Shown: positions 11,256 to 22,800 of the stretch, in pieces
Numbering within the stretch: the stretch's first letter is position 1
How the letters are laid out: the number at the start of each line of letters is the position of its first letter
NCBI GenBank assembly: GCA_036362985.1
Contig: JAYGXS010000004.1
Location: forward strand, 33,985,561 to 34,049,560
Length of the DNA: 64,000 bases
DNA from: Ligula intestinalis
Taxonomy: Eukaryota > Platyhelminthes > Cestoda > Diphyllobothriidea > Diphyllobothriidae
Direction of reading: 5' to 3'
Program-made: the position numbers and the translations under genes
Notes under the pieces: generated by a model
Database searches by the model: none
The model's input: the letters and a program-made list of their open reading frames with translations, nothing else
Told to the model about the DNA's origin: nothing

Positions 11256-11489
11256 CTCAGTTCATACAAAGAGAAATTGGCCCAACTTCAAAGCAACTTT
11301 GCACGTCATGATCAGATGCTTTCTGCTCGCATTGCTGAATTGGAATCTTATAAAAGTAGGGAGCTGGAACTACGACGCTCATTTGCACAACAGATTCAGT
11401 CACTGGAACTGTCGCTGAGTGCTGCCCATCAGGCCTTTGCAGTTCGCGAAAAACAGCTTCTTCGACAGTTGCATGATGCGAAGATATAG
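11256..11489 (+). CDS. Last coding exon of an unidentified coiled-coil protein
   Basis: Begins after a good 3' splice site (TTGCTTTGCGTTGCAG, ending 11255) in phase 0 and runs 77 codons to TAG at 11487-11489. The peptide is a charged heptad-like coiled coil (SYKEKLAQLQSNFARHDQML, then RIAELESYKSRELELRRSF and HQAFAVREKQLLRQLHDAKI), so it is probably the C-terminus of a long coiled-coil protein such as a centrosomal or cytoskeletal one. I cannot name the family. Upstream exons must lie before the N gap or outside the window. A possible polyadenylation signal AATAAA follows at 11896. Confidence 0.6.
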   Translation, partial: LSSYKEKLAQLQSNFARHDQMLSARIAELESYKSRELELRRSFAQQIQSLELSLSAAHQAFAVREKQLLRQLHDAKI

Positions 11490-13748
11490 GTATTGGTTGA
11501 AATACACCTCTGCATTCCAACGTGACAGAGTGAAAGTTTTTACTTGATCACTTCACACTGGACAATATTCCAGTAGCCTCTTATTCTTCTTTGACTAGTG
11601 AGAAATCGCTAGAAAAATTGTCCGTCATAATGAATTCTTGACTACTTGATTCTTTATATCGGGTTACATATTTACTGCAATGTTTAAATAGTCAAAATGC
11701 AGACCTATTAACTGGTCAGCACTTCATTTCCTTACTTGCATAACATCTTGTTCTCATTTGCAGAGTGCGGCTTAACTATCGTAGCTTTTTCTGAGACTCA
11801 CGGAAAAGTGTCTTAACGGTAGATGACATCAAATCAAATTCCAGCATCATAAAACTCTTACCAAACTTTCACTTCAACATTTGCAAAATATCACAAATAA
11901 ATAAGAATACTTTTTCAATCCTCTCATATATTTTCACCTTCACTCATCGCCACCCATACTAAAATATGCTCGATATAAGTTAAGCTCATAATGTATCTGA
12001 CAAAATTCGCTGTCGTATTTCGGTTGTGCCGCCAAATCATCACCAAGAGGGCCTGCATTAGACACTTAGGTACACTACCATTTTTGAGATTGTATTAATG
12101 AGAACTCTGCTGTTATGGCTGATGATGCGTTCAGGCCAGAATCCGAAACGCCAGGCAAATAAAGTTCTTGTTCCAACGGTTGCATCTTCTACTTTTGTGT
12201 GAGTACTCATCGGCAAAAGGAGAAACAGGCAGATTCTGCCCTTAAAAATATAAAATATATGTTTGAGACACATATATGTAGACAGTACTTCTTATTTTCA
12301 CCCAGAGCCGTGGAACCAAAAGCCAAAAAATTACCTGCCGTAAATACGATGCAACCACTTTTTTCCAAGTGGCTACTGTGAATTTACTCCAATTATTTTC
12401 TCATCCTTGATCGAACACATGTCTTTCTTAGAAATGGTGCAAAATATTGGAGTAAATGGAGCCATGTCGCAGTCCGGAAGGTTGCTTGTCTTGATTTAAC
12501 AAAACTGGTTAATAATATGGCAGTACGTATCCTGCATATACGTTTTTTGAGGAAATCACCCTGTAGAAACGAACCTACATTTGAATTACGTGCTTTTATT
12601 TACTTTCGAGATACTGACATGCACTTGGCCCTCTGCTGAGAAAGCAGCCATCGGTTCGCACCTTGAATGGGAATGGACGGAACATGAACATAGGGCTAAC
12701 TACTGGGACCGCCACACGTATGTTGCATTGTCACATGCTGTACATGTCGGCTACCCAGAATTTAGTATGGCATTGGGTAGTGTACTGCATAAGGAAATCT
12801 ACACTTTACCAGTAATATTTATCACATACATGGGTCTGATTTATTTTTTTCATTTCAATATCCGGCGCTTCGAAGTTTGTGTTCAATATAGCACCAGTTA
12901 ATGCGCAAGGTATAATGGCATTCCAAAAAAGCAGTGTTATATTCAACCTTTAATGTCATATTTTGCAATTGCTGCTTGAAATAGTTCAGATTTGCGATAA
13001 TCATACAAATTTTAAAGGGTGTAAATTGTGTTGCGTATCGATCGAACATTTTAAGCCAAATGGTCTGAAATATTATCATGGTCCCATCGAGGGACACCAT
13101 TGTTACTGACAGCGAATATACGACACAGCCTCTTTAAAATCGATACACGCAATTTAACTTCTCACCACGTCCTTCTATAAAGAAGAAATGCAGAACATCC
13201 GTATAATTTGGATAATACAGTTGGTGGAGTCCACTGATTATTGTTCGAAAGCATTAAACTGCATGAATTCATCGGTTCAGGCGATAGTATGGCTTGACAT
13301 TAATGGATGTTACCACTGTACTTAAAGTCGTCAAGATACCTGTAAAACGGCACAATGAAGTTGCCATCCGGGTATTTAGAGCGTGTATAGTGCACGTCGC
13401 CTAGGCATTATAGGAGATACGGAAATGAATTTTTCATTAGTCCAAGATCATTAAAAACCCGCCAAAGTGGCTCCTATCACCTTTCTCTGAGCTGTAAGCA
13501 AATTTTAGGGGACTATATACACACCGTCCACAGTGTCAGCGGACTGCATTGTGTCATACTGTGAGATAACTTTGTTCACCTATCAACTGCAACAAAGTCG
13601 TGTTGACGCATCGTGAAATTATCGTTTGTAAAGAAACATAGGATATGAAAAATTATTTAAAAACTGCTAATGAACCGTAGGATGGCTTGTTTTGTCACAA
13701 AATGCAGAGGCGTTCAAAGTGGCACTCTCAGACAAATGAGACAGCCGC
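11490..13748. other. 3' flank and intergenic sequence
   Basis: AT-rich sequence holding the likely 3' UTR of the coiled-coil gene (AATAAA at 11896 and again near 12156). A 106-codon open frame at 12581-12901 has no family match that I recognise and no convincing splice sites, so it is not called as a gene. Confidence 0.4.
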
Positions 13749-14302
13749 GCTAGCGCAATCCCCGGACTGGATGGGGGGTTCCAACCGGGTGAATACGGAG
13801 GAACGCGGGGATGAAGAATTTTAGATTAACTGATTACATTAACAGAGTCCAATTTTCAAGATCTATTTTTTATCAACAAATTATGAATGACATTATCCAC
13901 TAACAAAACAATCAAGTTGAGGTCTAAAAAGTGAGAAAAAGGGGACGGCGGGGGGTTAAAATCCCCGCCCGGAGCCCCGCCCTGATTCCCCGTTCAATCT
14001 GAGGATCTCCCCGTCCAGCCCCACCGGTTTGGATGGGGCTCAGGACGGGGATGACAACCCGTCCCCCCGCCGCCTGAAACATGTTTTCGAGGCGAGATGC
14101 CACCTTTTTCTCATTTTTAGACCCCAAGTTGATTTTTTTATTAGAGAATAATGTGATTGATAATGTATTGGTAAAAAATTTGATATTGAAATATGTGCTC
14201 TGTAGATATAACTGAATAATCAAAATGTTTCATCCTCGGATTCCACCGTATTCCCCGAATTACCACGCCAAGAGCAGGGGGGAATCCGGGGATTGTGCTA
14301 GC
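13749..14302. mobile_element. Palindromic MITE or foldback-like element
   Basis: Two long inverted arms: the left starts GCTAGCGCAATCCCCGG (13749), the right ends CCGGGGATTGTGCTAGC (14302). The arms match for much of their length, including GAATACGGWGGAA, CAACAAAT/AATACATT-type AT-rich stretches, AAGTTGRGGTCTAAAAA and GAGAAAAAGG. The centre is GC-rich (CCCCGCC, GGGGCTGGACGGGG). It has no coding capacity. The architecture suggests a non-autonomous DNA transposon; no target duplication is clear. A related end recurs at 15475-15507. Confidence 0.65.
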
Positions 14303-16360
14303 AGGGAGAATATGTTTCTGAGAAAAACACGTATGTTCATAAATCTGGAATATAAGGTTTACAGTCTAAACCTGCAGCCGATCTATTAAAATATTTTCAA
14401 TACCCCTAATTTATATCACACAAAGATGGATCTCAAATCAACAAAGAGCATATCAGTCATCACATGATAAGAATTCTGATCCACAGACTGATATCCTCGT
14501 TGTATGTGAGGTGTTATTAAAAATAGTTCCTATGTTCATCAAGGTGCCTCACACCTGCACGAAATATATTAGGCGAAATGACAAAGTTGTAAGAAAATGG
14601 TGTACAAGCAGCTAGATAGTCGAAATTGTCGAGTGATCTCCTAGTAATGTCAAGGGCATGTATGGTGTACTTTTATGTGCTGGCATATTTGTATAAGAGT
14701 TTGCAACTGGATGTCATCCACTTATCGGGTCATCTAAGTAATTAAGCAATTTGGGTCCATGATTTCTAATACAGTACTGGGTTTCTGCGCTACTGTTTGG
14801 CTGCAGCCAAGTAAAGTAGAAAAGTCTGAAACGATGCAGAAACAATCATACTCGGCACCACTGTTACAACGACCAAATCAGCTTATGTGTTGACACATGT
14901 GGAAGTACAGATATTATGTTGGCCCTTCTCCAGTTTTCCAAAGGTTGGACAATCAGCAAATTTACGCCATCCCTCTTTTCGGGCGATTTGGGAAATACTT
15001 CAACAATATTAAAGGCAAGAACATTTAACGGTGCACCTTATTCTCAAGGGTTTTTGGTTCTCTTGGTGCTAATAATCTATGCACGGCTGGCATATTCCTC
15101 TTCTATTAAATTCTTCCAAGCCATTCCGTGGCAATTCTGGTAGTCTTTCTTAGATCAGTTATGCAAAAAAGGTTAACCATGGGTGATCTCTGTCGCTAAA
15201 AAACAAAAAATATGAACGTGCATATTTCTAAACCTTTCCTTTCAAACATGTATAAGAAATGATCGTGAATTTTACCTTGTTTAAAATCATTGATATCTCA
15301 AAACTCAAACTATGACCTTTTAAATTCGCTGTTTTTGGATTTTCGGCGCTGATTGTCGTTTAGTAATATTTGGTTGAGTCGTTTTTGATTATTATTCGTA
15401 TACACCACAAATATAAGGGGATCCATCCGCTCCCGTTACTTCATAAATACGTATTGACACCAATAAGTATACTTCGACGGGGGAAAACGGGGATTGTGTT
15501 GGCAGGGTATTTATGATTTCAACAAAGAGTAGATTTATATGTTTCAATCAGATCCTGTATAATATTTATATATATATGAGCTTTGCCTATTCCGTCGATA
15601 TGTCATGATGGTGACATGTACTGGTCTAATTAGACCAGTATACTTCACGGCTTTTTAGCGGTTACTGTTGAATAACGCATCAGTAGTTTCATGTGGCGTA
15701 TCGGCCGTACTAATGTGTACAAAATTGACTGTAACACGCATACCGTCCGCCAGCTATGGATTGACAGAGGGGTCTAAGTAGGCTATGCACTCACATTTTA
15801 ACAATAACCTATCTTACATTTGCAGCATCAGCTATTAATTGCGTCTACAATAAAATTGCTCAAATAATTATGGCTGATTGTTCCAAAATTGATAAAGGTA
15901 TTGTTACCCGATTTACATCTTACTTTAAATTGCGCGTCTTTTTGATACAGGGCAAAAGTCTTGATACCGTTTTCCGAATTCCAGCCTACTGACGAATTGG
16001 CACTCGAGCTTCTCCCATTTTAATCATTCGGGACAGAAAAATGACTCATGATCCGGCAATGACCTCTTCAGTTTCATTTAACAATATGTTGTAAATGAGG
16101 GTATACCCTCATTTCCTTTTAATGGAATGCTGAGCAAATTTTGTATTTTTGTCCTGCGACTGCTCGGCACAAAGACAGCGTAACTGTTGCTTGACCTTCT
16201 TTTACCAATACCTATCGCATTCAAGTGTATTCTGATGTTGTACTGTGTGACCTTTTTTCAGTTTGAGCATTATTGCTACTCTTCTTGGCTGGTTTGTATT
16301 TTACTGGCTGGATTTCAGAGATTGCTAAAACGACGATATGGTTGTTTTGCTTTATTGCAG
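14303..16360. other. Intergenic or intronic sequence
   Basis: AT-rich, without recognisable coding exons. It contains the isolated MITE-end-like sequence at 15475-15507 and a short TA-rich run near 15568. It may hold the 5' part of the unidentified gene that follows. Confidence 0.35.
15475..15507 (+). repeat. Solo end resembling the right terminus of the palindromic element
   Basis: GGGGATTGTGTTGGCAGGG matches the right end of the element at 13749-14302 (GGGGATTGTGCTAGCAGGG) with two differences, 1.2 kb away and without the rest of the element. It is a fragment of a second copy. Confidence 0.5.
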
Positions 16361-16766
16361 CTCTCTTTCGTGTCGGACCTATTACTCGGAGTTATGCGGC
16401 GCTTCTACCTTATAAGTTTTATTCTCCTATGTTTATTTCGACCTTATCGCTGCTGGAACGTGAGTTTTGTGTATTATACCTCACCCATCCAAATAGCTTA
16501 CGGCCGAGTTAAATCCTGGCTGTGACAGTCTTTGTGATGAAACTTTTCCCAGTCTAGTATATGTACGCGGACAAACATCTAATCGCTCCATCCATGTGTT
16601 TGCAGCAGCTTCTAAAATGCTCAGCCCTCCAAGCATCTTCATTGTAGAAAGTTCCGCTTCACAAGCATTGGCTAAGATTAACTGGTCCGTCTTACAAGGA
16701 GAACAAAAGTTTGACGCAATTTCCGTTCCGGGTTTCTCCAGCGCCAATGGCGTGTCTTTCCTCTCT
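16361..16766 (+). CDS. Two candidate exons of an unidentified multi-exon gene
   Basis: Exon 16361-16459 lies between TTTATTGCAG and C/GTGAGT. Exon 16606-16766 lies between CATGTGTTTGCAG and TCT/GTAAGT. In the frame containing RVGPITRSYAALLPYKFYS both phases fit: the first exon starts and ends in phase 1, the second goes from phase 1 to phase 0 (SKMLSPPSIFIVESSASQAL). Four more phase-compatible exons follow (18674, about 20120, 20699, 21121), so this is likely one gene. I cannot assign a family. A second open frame over 16187-16525 is hydrophobic but does not fit the phases. Confidence 0.4.
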
Positions 16767-18673
16767 GTAAGTCACGGTTTCGAGATGTTTGACTTCTTAC
16801 TCGACTAGGTCTTATTTATACCTGAAAATAGATATTATATTTGAGTGCGGCCGGTCTGAGCCATTGAAAGACTATAGAATTATGCATAAACATCGGGCAG
16901 TTGACATAGACACGGCAGTCGTTTGATTGATAAATTATAATATGGGACACTTCGATATGGTAATAATATGATAGTGCAAATGTATGTCTGCTTTGCTTTT
17001 TTCCAGACGTGCTACTTACTTGAGTTGTTTTTAGTTTGCTGATTGCACCTTTCACCAACTAGCTCACCATCATATGGATTAAAATTTAAGTAGGTGTTTA
17101 ATTTAATCGTGTTTATGTTCCCCAATACAACTTGCATTCTAAGAACAGGTTTTCACACAAGCTTGACACTTTAAAAAATTGAAACTTGCATCACTCAGTT
17201 GTTTAGCCTCAAACAGGTGCTAGGGGAGCGTCGTCGATTCCAACAAAACGAAAATGTATGCTTTAGGGGCCAAGTAGAATTATCCTTGAATAAAGTTGCA
17301 GATAGATGGTGATCCTACACTTACAGCTGTAGCCTTTGGTGGAATTTCACTGAACGATAGATGATTATATACACCAGTAGAACGTCCTCGTTTTAGTTAG
17401 AACACTTGGGTTAGTGATTCTCAATCGAAAATCATAGGGAGCTGTGGACAAGTATGTCTTTTTGTTAAGTTACCGCGGTACATCATTACAGTGTTCATCA
17501 ATCGGGTTGGCCAGAGTTCAGGGGCCGAACTACGACCCAAAAATATGGTTCCTTCGTTGACCAATTGTTCTATCTGACGTCGTAAAATTGAGGAAATCAG
17601 TTATTCAATTTTCATCAGAATTCCAGTAAATAGTGAAAATCATTCAGGTTGATATCTTGGCGCTTATAATGACAAAGGCTATAGCCGTCCAGTATATAAC
17701 TTACCATTTTATTATACCTTTCTACATTTCCAATATCGCTTTGCAAGCAAATTTAAAGAACTTCATAACACACACAAGATAATATGCTTGGATTCAAGAT
17801 AAAATATCGAACCCAACTTTGAACTAGTGGAACACTTGTTCCCCATTTCAATACATCTTGGGAATTTCAATACCTATTCCATCATGTACCCCAGCCAGGA
17901 TGTCCAAAAATAAATAACATTTTGATGCAAAACGGTAGCCAAACTTTTACGTTTATGTGTTCTTGATGTAAAAACTTTTCGGGATTTGTCACTTTACTAC
18001 TGCGATGATGTGTTGTTGAGCAAGATCTATTTTTGCATATTGTTACTTCATCTACTCAAATACCCCTTTTGCTCAGAACGTCACAGTTCAGACCTCTACT
18101 CAGCACAAAAGTAACTGGGCGCTGCTATTTTAAGTATCTTGTTTGTGCAGCCAAAGAGGTTTGAACGAATTTTATTCGAAACATAATCCTCTTTGCCGCC
18201 GATGTGGAAATACACTGATTGGTCCTAAGTGTTCTAGCGAGGTATCGACGTCCACGGTCGGAATTCCAACTGTGTTTCAAGCTGAATGGCAATAATATCA
18301 AAGGAAAACCAACGGCATTTTGGCAAATTTGTCTTATTCTGTATCCGCCATTTTAAGTACAGCGGCTTCCTCGTAATAAGAGCCCACTAACTACCTTCTC
18401 ATCCATAAAAGTGGGGAGCAGCTAAGCATTAGAGTACACTCTGTCTCCTGAGATTGTGTTCCCTAAAATTGCCGGTTTTCGTGAATCTGCAGTTACTTCG
18501 GATTTTCAAATGTTCATCCTTAATAATATTCTTTGATTTATGTATTTTGTCTGTTCGCCAAAAAGCGTGTGTTTTGGCTCCTTAATAATTTACTACCGCC
18601 GAGAATGTCTGAAACGACTACCCTTCAACATTATCAACCCCTTTTTCTCAATAAAGTCATCCTGCACTTTCAG

Positions 18674-18880
18674 GTCGTGGATTATGATGACAAACACTAC
18701 AGTTTGGACGTGTGGCGTGCTATGCTATCGAATAAAAGCTTTACAGAATACTATCTATCTAAACTGGAGTTTTCAGTCGTCAAATACGACAAGGTCCCCG
18801 ACAAGAAAACGGGTCAACTACAAATAATCTTCCAGTCTGACGGCAACCCTCAACACAAGTTATTGTGGGAGGGTGGTTTT
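18674..18880 (+). CDS. Candidate internal exon of the same unidentified gene
   Basis: Starts in phase 0 after TCCTGCACTTTCAG, matching the phase 0 end at 16766. The protein is hydrophilic and well-formed: VVDYDDKHYSLDVWRAMLSN, then SFTEYYLSKLEFSVVKYDKV and GQLQIIFQSDGNPQHKLLW. The 3' splice boundary is uncertain; the end given is approximate and no strong GT donor is seen close by. Confidence 0.45.
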
Positions 18881-20119
18881 ATCCGATTAATTGCAAGTCT
18901 ATTTGAGATATCTTATTTTTTTATTTTTACTTCGAGGCAGGCCTTTTTAACCCAGCTTTTGAAATTTTTTATCCAGCGGGTAACTGGCGTAATAAGTAGT
19001 TGGGGAGAGAGGGCATTCTTCATCTCCGGCAGGACAACGAAAGCTAGTTGAAGCCCATTGTTTTCTTACTGCGTCGAGTTTTCCAACCATATTTTGTACA
19101 CCAATCTGAGTGACCATGTGGGGCATGTCAACGGAAGTTCTCCTGGTTACAGTGATTACAGTTGACACAGAAACTAGTGACCCTCGTTGCTTAACGTTCG
19201 CCGATTGCTCAGGGATCGCTCATCCCTTGGGGCTCATTCTCGAGCCCCGTCAGCAGCCGCACAGTGGTTAGTAGTCTAGGGAGACAATTTCCTTTGTCTG
19301 AGTACTTAAACAAGTGAGCACTAAAAGTGGCCGACTGTTATATTTGGGGCCGACGAACTGTTCAACAGTTTATGGTGAGTTTTATAGTCCTCTCGTCCTT
19401 TTATGCGGTTTCAAATCCTTAGCAGGGTGCTCGTAGCCTGTGCCATGTAAGGCATGTGCTTCAGGCCAGTTTGCGACGCCCATTTCACCTTTTGCCACCG
19501 TTTTGCTTAGGTTTCATCGGTCCTCTTCCTGTTGCTGAAGAACATAGGGCCATAGAATTTTCAAAAATTCGCATTCGTTTTTAACCTCATTATGCTCCTG
19601 GCTTACAGCGCTTGTCATCTTAGGAGGAATACTTCAGTAAATCTACGGCCACCTTGTCTTCTGGTCATGATGGCCATTTCTGACTAATTTGCTCTCCTCA
19701 GCCAGGCCTAACCCAACCTAGACTGCAAACATGTGCGATGCAGGTATCATTGAGATTATCAAAAAAGTATATCATGTACACTTAGTTCTGAGTACTACCC
19801 TTGGTAATTTCTGAAATTATTAGCATGATATGTTACTCAAAAAATCTACATGAAAAGAGTGGGAGGAATTAAAAGAAAAACCGTTGAAAGTAGCGTTTCT
19901 TCGGACTTAGTGCTGTTGATTATCTGTTACCAGAAAAGTCCGTGATTGTAGAGACTGACACGCCAAAAATGTATTTGGTTATATACCATACATCGCTATA
20001 ACACCAAGGCGCTTCGGAATGCCCAAATGAACCATGACTTCAGTTAACTTGCCCAAAAATAGAATATACTCATCTCATGAAAAAGCTGCTCTGTTTTATA
20101 GGAAATATTTTAATCCTTG

Positions 20120-20394
20120 GCTGGCAGTACTTATTAATTTTACTCGCACTTCCCACAAAGGTAACGATTTCGAACAAGCCCTCGACTGACAGCAAATTAC
20201 CCTTCCTTCGCCTCGTTGCTGGCCTTGCGTTTCGTGTTGATTTAGAATTCAATTACCTGGTGACTCGATTCCCCAACTCGCAGATGGCCGTAGGGCTGGT
20301 CCTCTTCTCCAACAAGAGTCTATCACCGACAGCGGATTTTCAAAATTCGCGGCGTTACTTCAGTCATGCAGACGGTACCTCCCGACGCTATCAA
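20120..20394 (+). CDS. Candidate internal exon of the same unidentified gene
   Basis: Open frame ending in phase 0 at a good donor (CAA/GTATGT). It contains KLPFLRLVAGLAFRVDLEFN and MAVGLVLFSNKSLSPTADF. The 5' boundary is uncertain: AG after CTTGGCTGGC (20126) or further upstream. The alternation GLAFRVDLEF, together with LTLAINLILF in the next exon, loosely recalls beta-strands of the SMP lipid-transfer domain of TEX2/PDZD8. That resemblance is weak and is inference only. Confidence 0.4.
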
Positions 20395-20698
20395 GTATGT
20401 TCCTTTTTTGCTGAATCGTTTTTCCGTTGGAGTCAGCGTTACTCGTCACCTCTGAGTCTCTGCTGACTGGATGTTTAATGTTATGCATTGAATACGTTTG
20501 TTTTTTATTTCTCATATGCCACATTTATGTGTAAACACATGACTATAAAAATATCACAACTAGGTGTTCATGTACAGTTGATGTTAGCTTATGCAACGTC
20601 AATCAAACTTGAAATTTTATTTCGCTGTAATATTATTTGCGAGATACTTCAGTCACCTCAAGATGCCGGTTTTTGAACGAGCTTTTTTAACCCTACAG

Positions 20699-20806
20699 TT
20701 AGAGCTCACCCTAGCCATAAACCTAATCCTATTTTCACGGGACGTTGATGCTAAGATGCCTCTATCGTGGGCGGTCTCTAATCTCATGTCCTCTGTTGGG
20801 CGTTAT
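20699..20806 (+). CDS. Candidate internal exon of the same unidentified gene
   Basis: A 36-codon exon between TTTTTTAACCCTACAG and TAT/GTAAGT, phase 0 at both ends, so it joins in frame with the exons on either side. It encodes LELTLAINLILFSRDVDAKM and then LSWAVSNLMSSVGRY. Confidence 0.5.
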
Positions 20807-21120
20807 GTAAGTTGTCTTTACCATATATTTAATACAAGGATGTGTACGAAAACACTATTTTAATAGTTATTTGATAGAAAATTACATCTTATTCAACTTT
20901 TATATTTGGTAAAAGTGTATCTTTTGGTTTTAAAAAATGCCTTATGATGTTCATTGCAATCTACAATTTCACTTGTATGCCTTGAATTATCCGAGTTAGG
21001 GATAACCATAAGTGGACCGGTGGATCGTGAAAATGAGTTAATTGCCTACTCTTCTGCCCACTTATCAAAACCTGCTCTATTAACGGACTGGATTTGTTTT
21101 GTTTTGACCACTTCCGACAG

Positions 21121-21714
21121 GTTACCGATGTCAAATTAGGTGACACGCACAATACTGGAGCGTTTCTTCTTAGCGCCGAAGAACAGGGCGATCGCAATCT
21201 CACCACGTCCACACACTCTGCTGCTGTTTTTCGTCCCAGCCCCGTCTGCTTCTACGACAAGGACAGATCCAAGAGCGGACCGGTTTTTACTGGTCCCCGA
21301 ACGTCTCTCTCGGAGCCACGCCGGCGGCGCCTGCGGGGTTCCCTGGCGAAGGCCATCTTTGGCACCAGATATAAGCAAGACTTTCACTTTAATGGCAAGC
21401 GAAATGAGCGTCGGCGGGTGAAGAAGTCGAAACCTCTTCCCATTGGGATGCGTCTGCAGTACTTTGCTTTTGGGTCACCTAATGATGCATCCCTGAAGTC
21501 TTCAAAGTTCCTCCTCTGGTACGTTCTGCCTTTTTGTTTCACTGTCAAGGGATTCATGTTATCCTTATTACTATGCCAAGAACACAGCAATAACTGCCTC
21601 CAGTGTAAACAATGGGCATCAAACCGTGTGAGATATTGTCTGAGCCCTTTGAGTGTATTTTCAAGTAGAGAAGATACCTTAAGTGGACTTGCAGTGCTCA
21701 TAGGCACTATGTAG
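21121..21714 (+). CDS. Candidate last exon of the same unidentified gene
   Basis: Starts in phase 0 after CACTTCCGACAG and stays open for 197 codons to TAG at 21712-21714. It begins VTDVKLGDTHNTGAFLLSAE. Its middle is very basic (PRRRRLRGSLAKAIFGTRYK, then RNERRRVKKSKP). A possible donor (CTCTG/GTACGT at 21518) could end the coding part earlier, with more exons downstream; the hydrophobic tail after it may be read-through into an intron. The family was not recognised. Confidence 0.45.
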   Translation, partial: VTDVKLGDTHNTGAFLLSAEEQGDRNLTTSTHSAAVFRPSPVCFYDKDRSKSGPVFTGPRTSLSEPRRRRLRGSLAKAIFGTRYKQDFHFNGKRNERRRVKKSKPLPIGMRLQYFAFGSPNDASLKSSKFLLWYVLPFCFTVKGFMLSLLLCQEHSNNCLQCKQWASNRVRYCLSPLSVFSSREDTLSGLAVLIGTM

Positions 21715-22800
21715 CTGCCCCCATTCTGCATATCAATCAGACTAAAGCATCTGAGGGTAGAAGAGGTATTGAAAAAGACAATATTTACTGCGCTGACAGT
21801 TTCTGGCTTTTTAAGGGTCATGAGCCAGCCATCCTAGTCCCCAGGTCTGGATAATTCTGGCTGCTAACCCAAATTGTTTTGGGTGATTTAGCGTTAATTA
21901 ATCCAACGCTCTGCCATAGGCCCTGCGTTTCTGTCAGTTGTAATCGAGAACCATCGCAGGCAGTCACATAGTGATTACTCCTATATGCGTGGAGGAGTAC
22001 TGATGGACAGGAGATGCACTGGGCTGACTACTTTGGGCCTGATAGCCATCGTCAGCCAGTCATGCCCAACCACATGTTCGGCTTATGTGCCATCCTAACT
22101 CGGACATTTGGTTATTGAGCATTAAGTACTGCTGTTGCGGTCCGTGGAATTCCGCGCCGTAGTCTTTAACATTGACCAGGAATGTAACTGCATATCTGCT
22201 CCTCAGAACACAGGCATGTGGGTTATCTTCAAGGTTTTAAGAGCACTTCCCAACGCTTGTCAGTTTTCGAAAAGTACGCAAATTGTGCAACTCTCAAAGT
22301 CAAAATTTTCAAGCCGGATGTTTTGTGAAGGTTCAAGTTCCTACAAACTTACAAAATATGTAATGAACTTGCTATCCATTTAATTTTTAATTGACCTCCT
22401 TGAAGCACGAAAGATTGGTGAGTTAAATCTTTACTGCCTTCCGTTCCAGTGTCAGTTTCACCGAGGCCAGTATTTTGGTCTTTGACTATCCAGGAGCGTA
22501 GGTCATAATCTCTCATTGAGGATACTATGATCTTGCGCTTTAAGCAGTAGTACACACATAAACTACTCTCATACTCCCCTTTGTATGCATCATGGTCCAA
22601 ATGCAAGTACCAAACCAGCAGTTGCTAGACAAGACCAGTTCGAATTTCGCTCTCAGACAACTTTTATCATTCCCCAAACATTGGCGCGCGCACAGCAGAG
22701 TTCAATGGACACAAAAATCAATAAGAAGGAGCAGATGTGCTCGCTAAAAAAGACGTATTCATCTCTTACTTGTCCGTCGAAGATCCAATAAACAGAGGCG
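21715..22800. other. 3' flank of the unidentified gene
   Basis: No gene is supported. The stretch 21830-22130 has a more even base composition and could be an old interspersed repeat, but I cannot show a second copy in this window. Confidence 0.35.

Noticed and set aside
16187..16525. 112-codon hydrophobic frame that looks like a membrane protein
   Set aside because: It crosses splice signals, and its frame does not fit the phases of the neighbouring exons.
19200..19480. tRNA-like SINE (GCACAGTGGTTAG and GGTTTCAAATCC resembling A and B boxes)
   Set aside because: The boxes are too far apart, no cloverleaf forms, and no second copy was seen.
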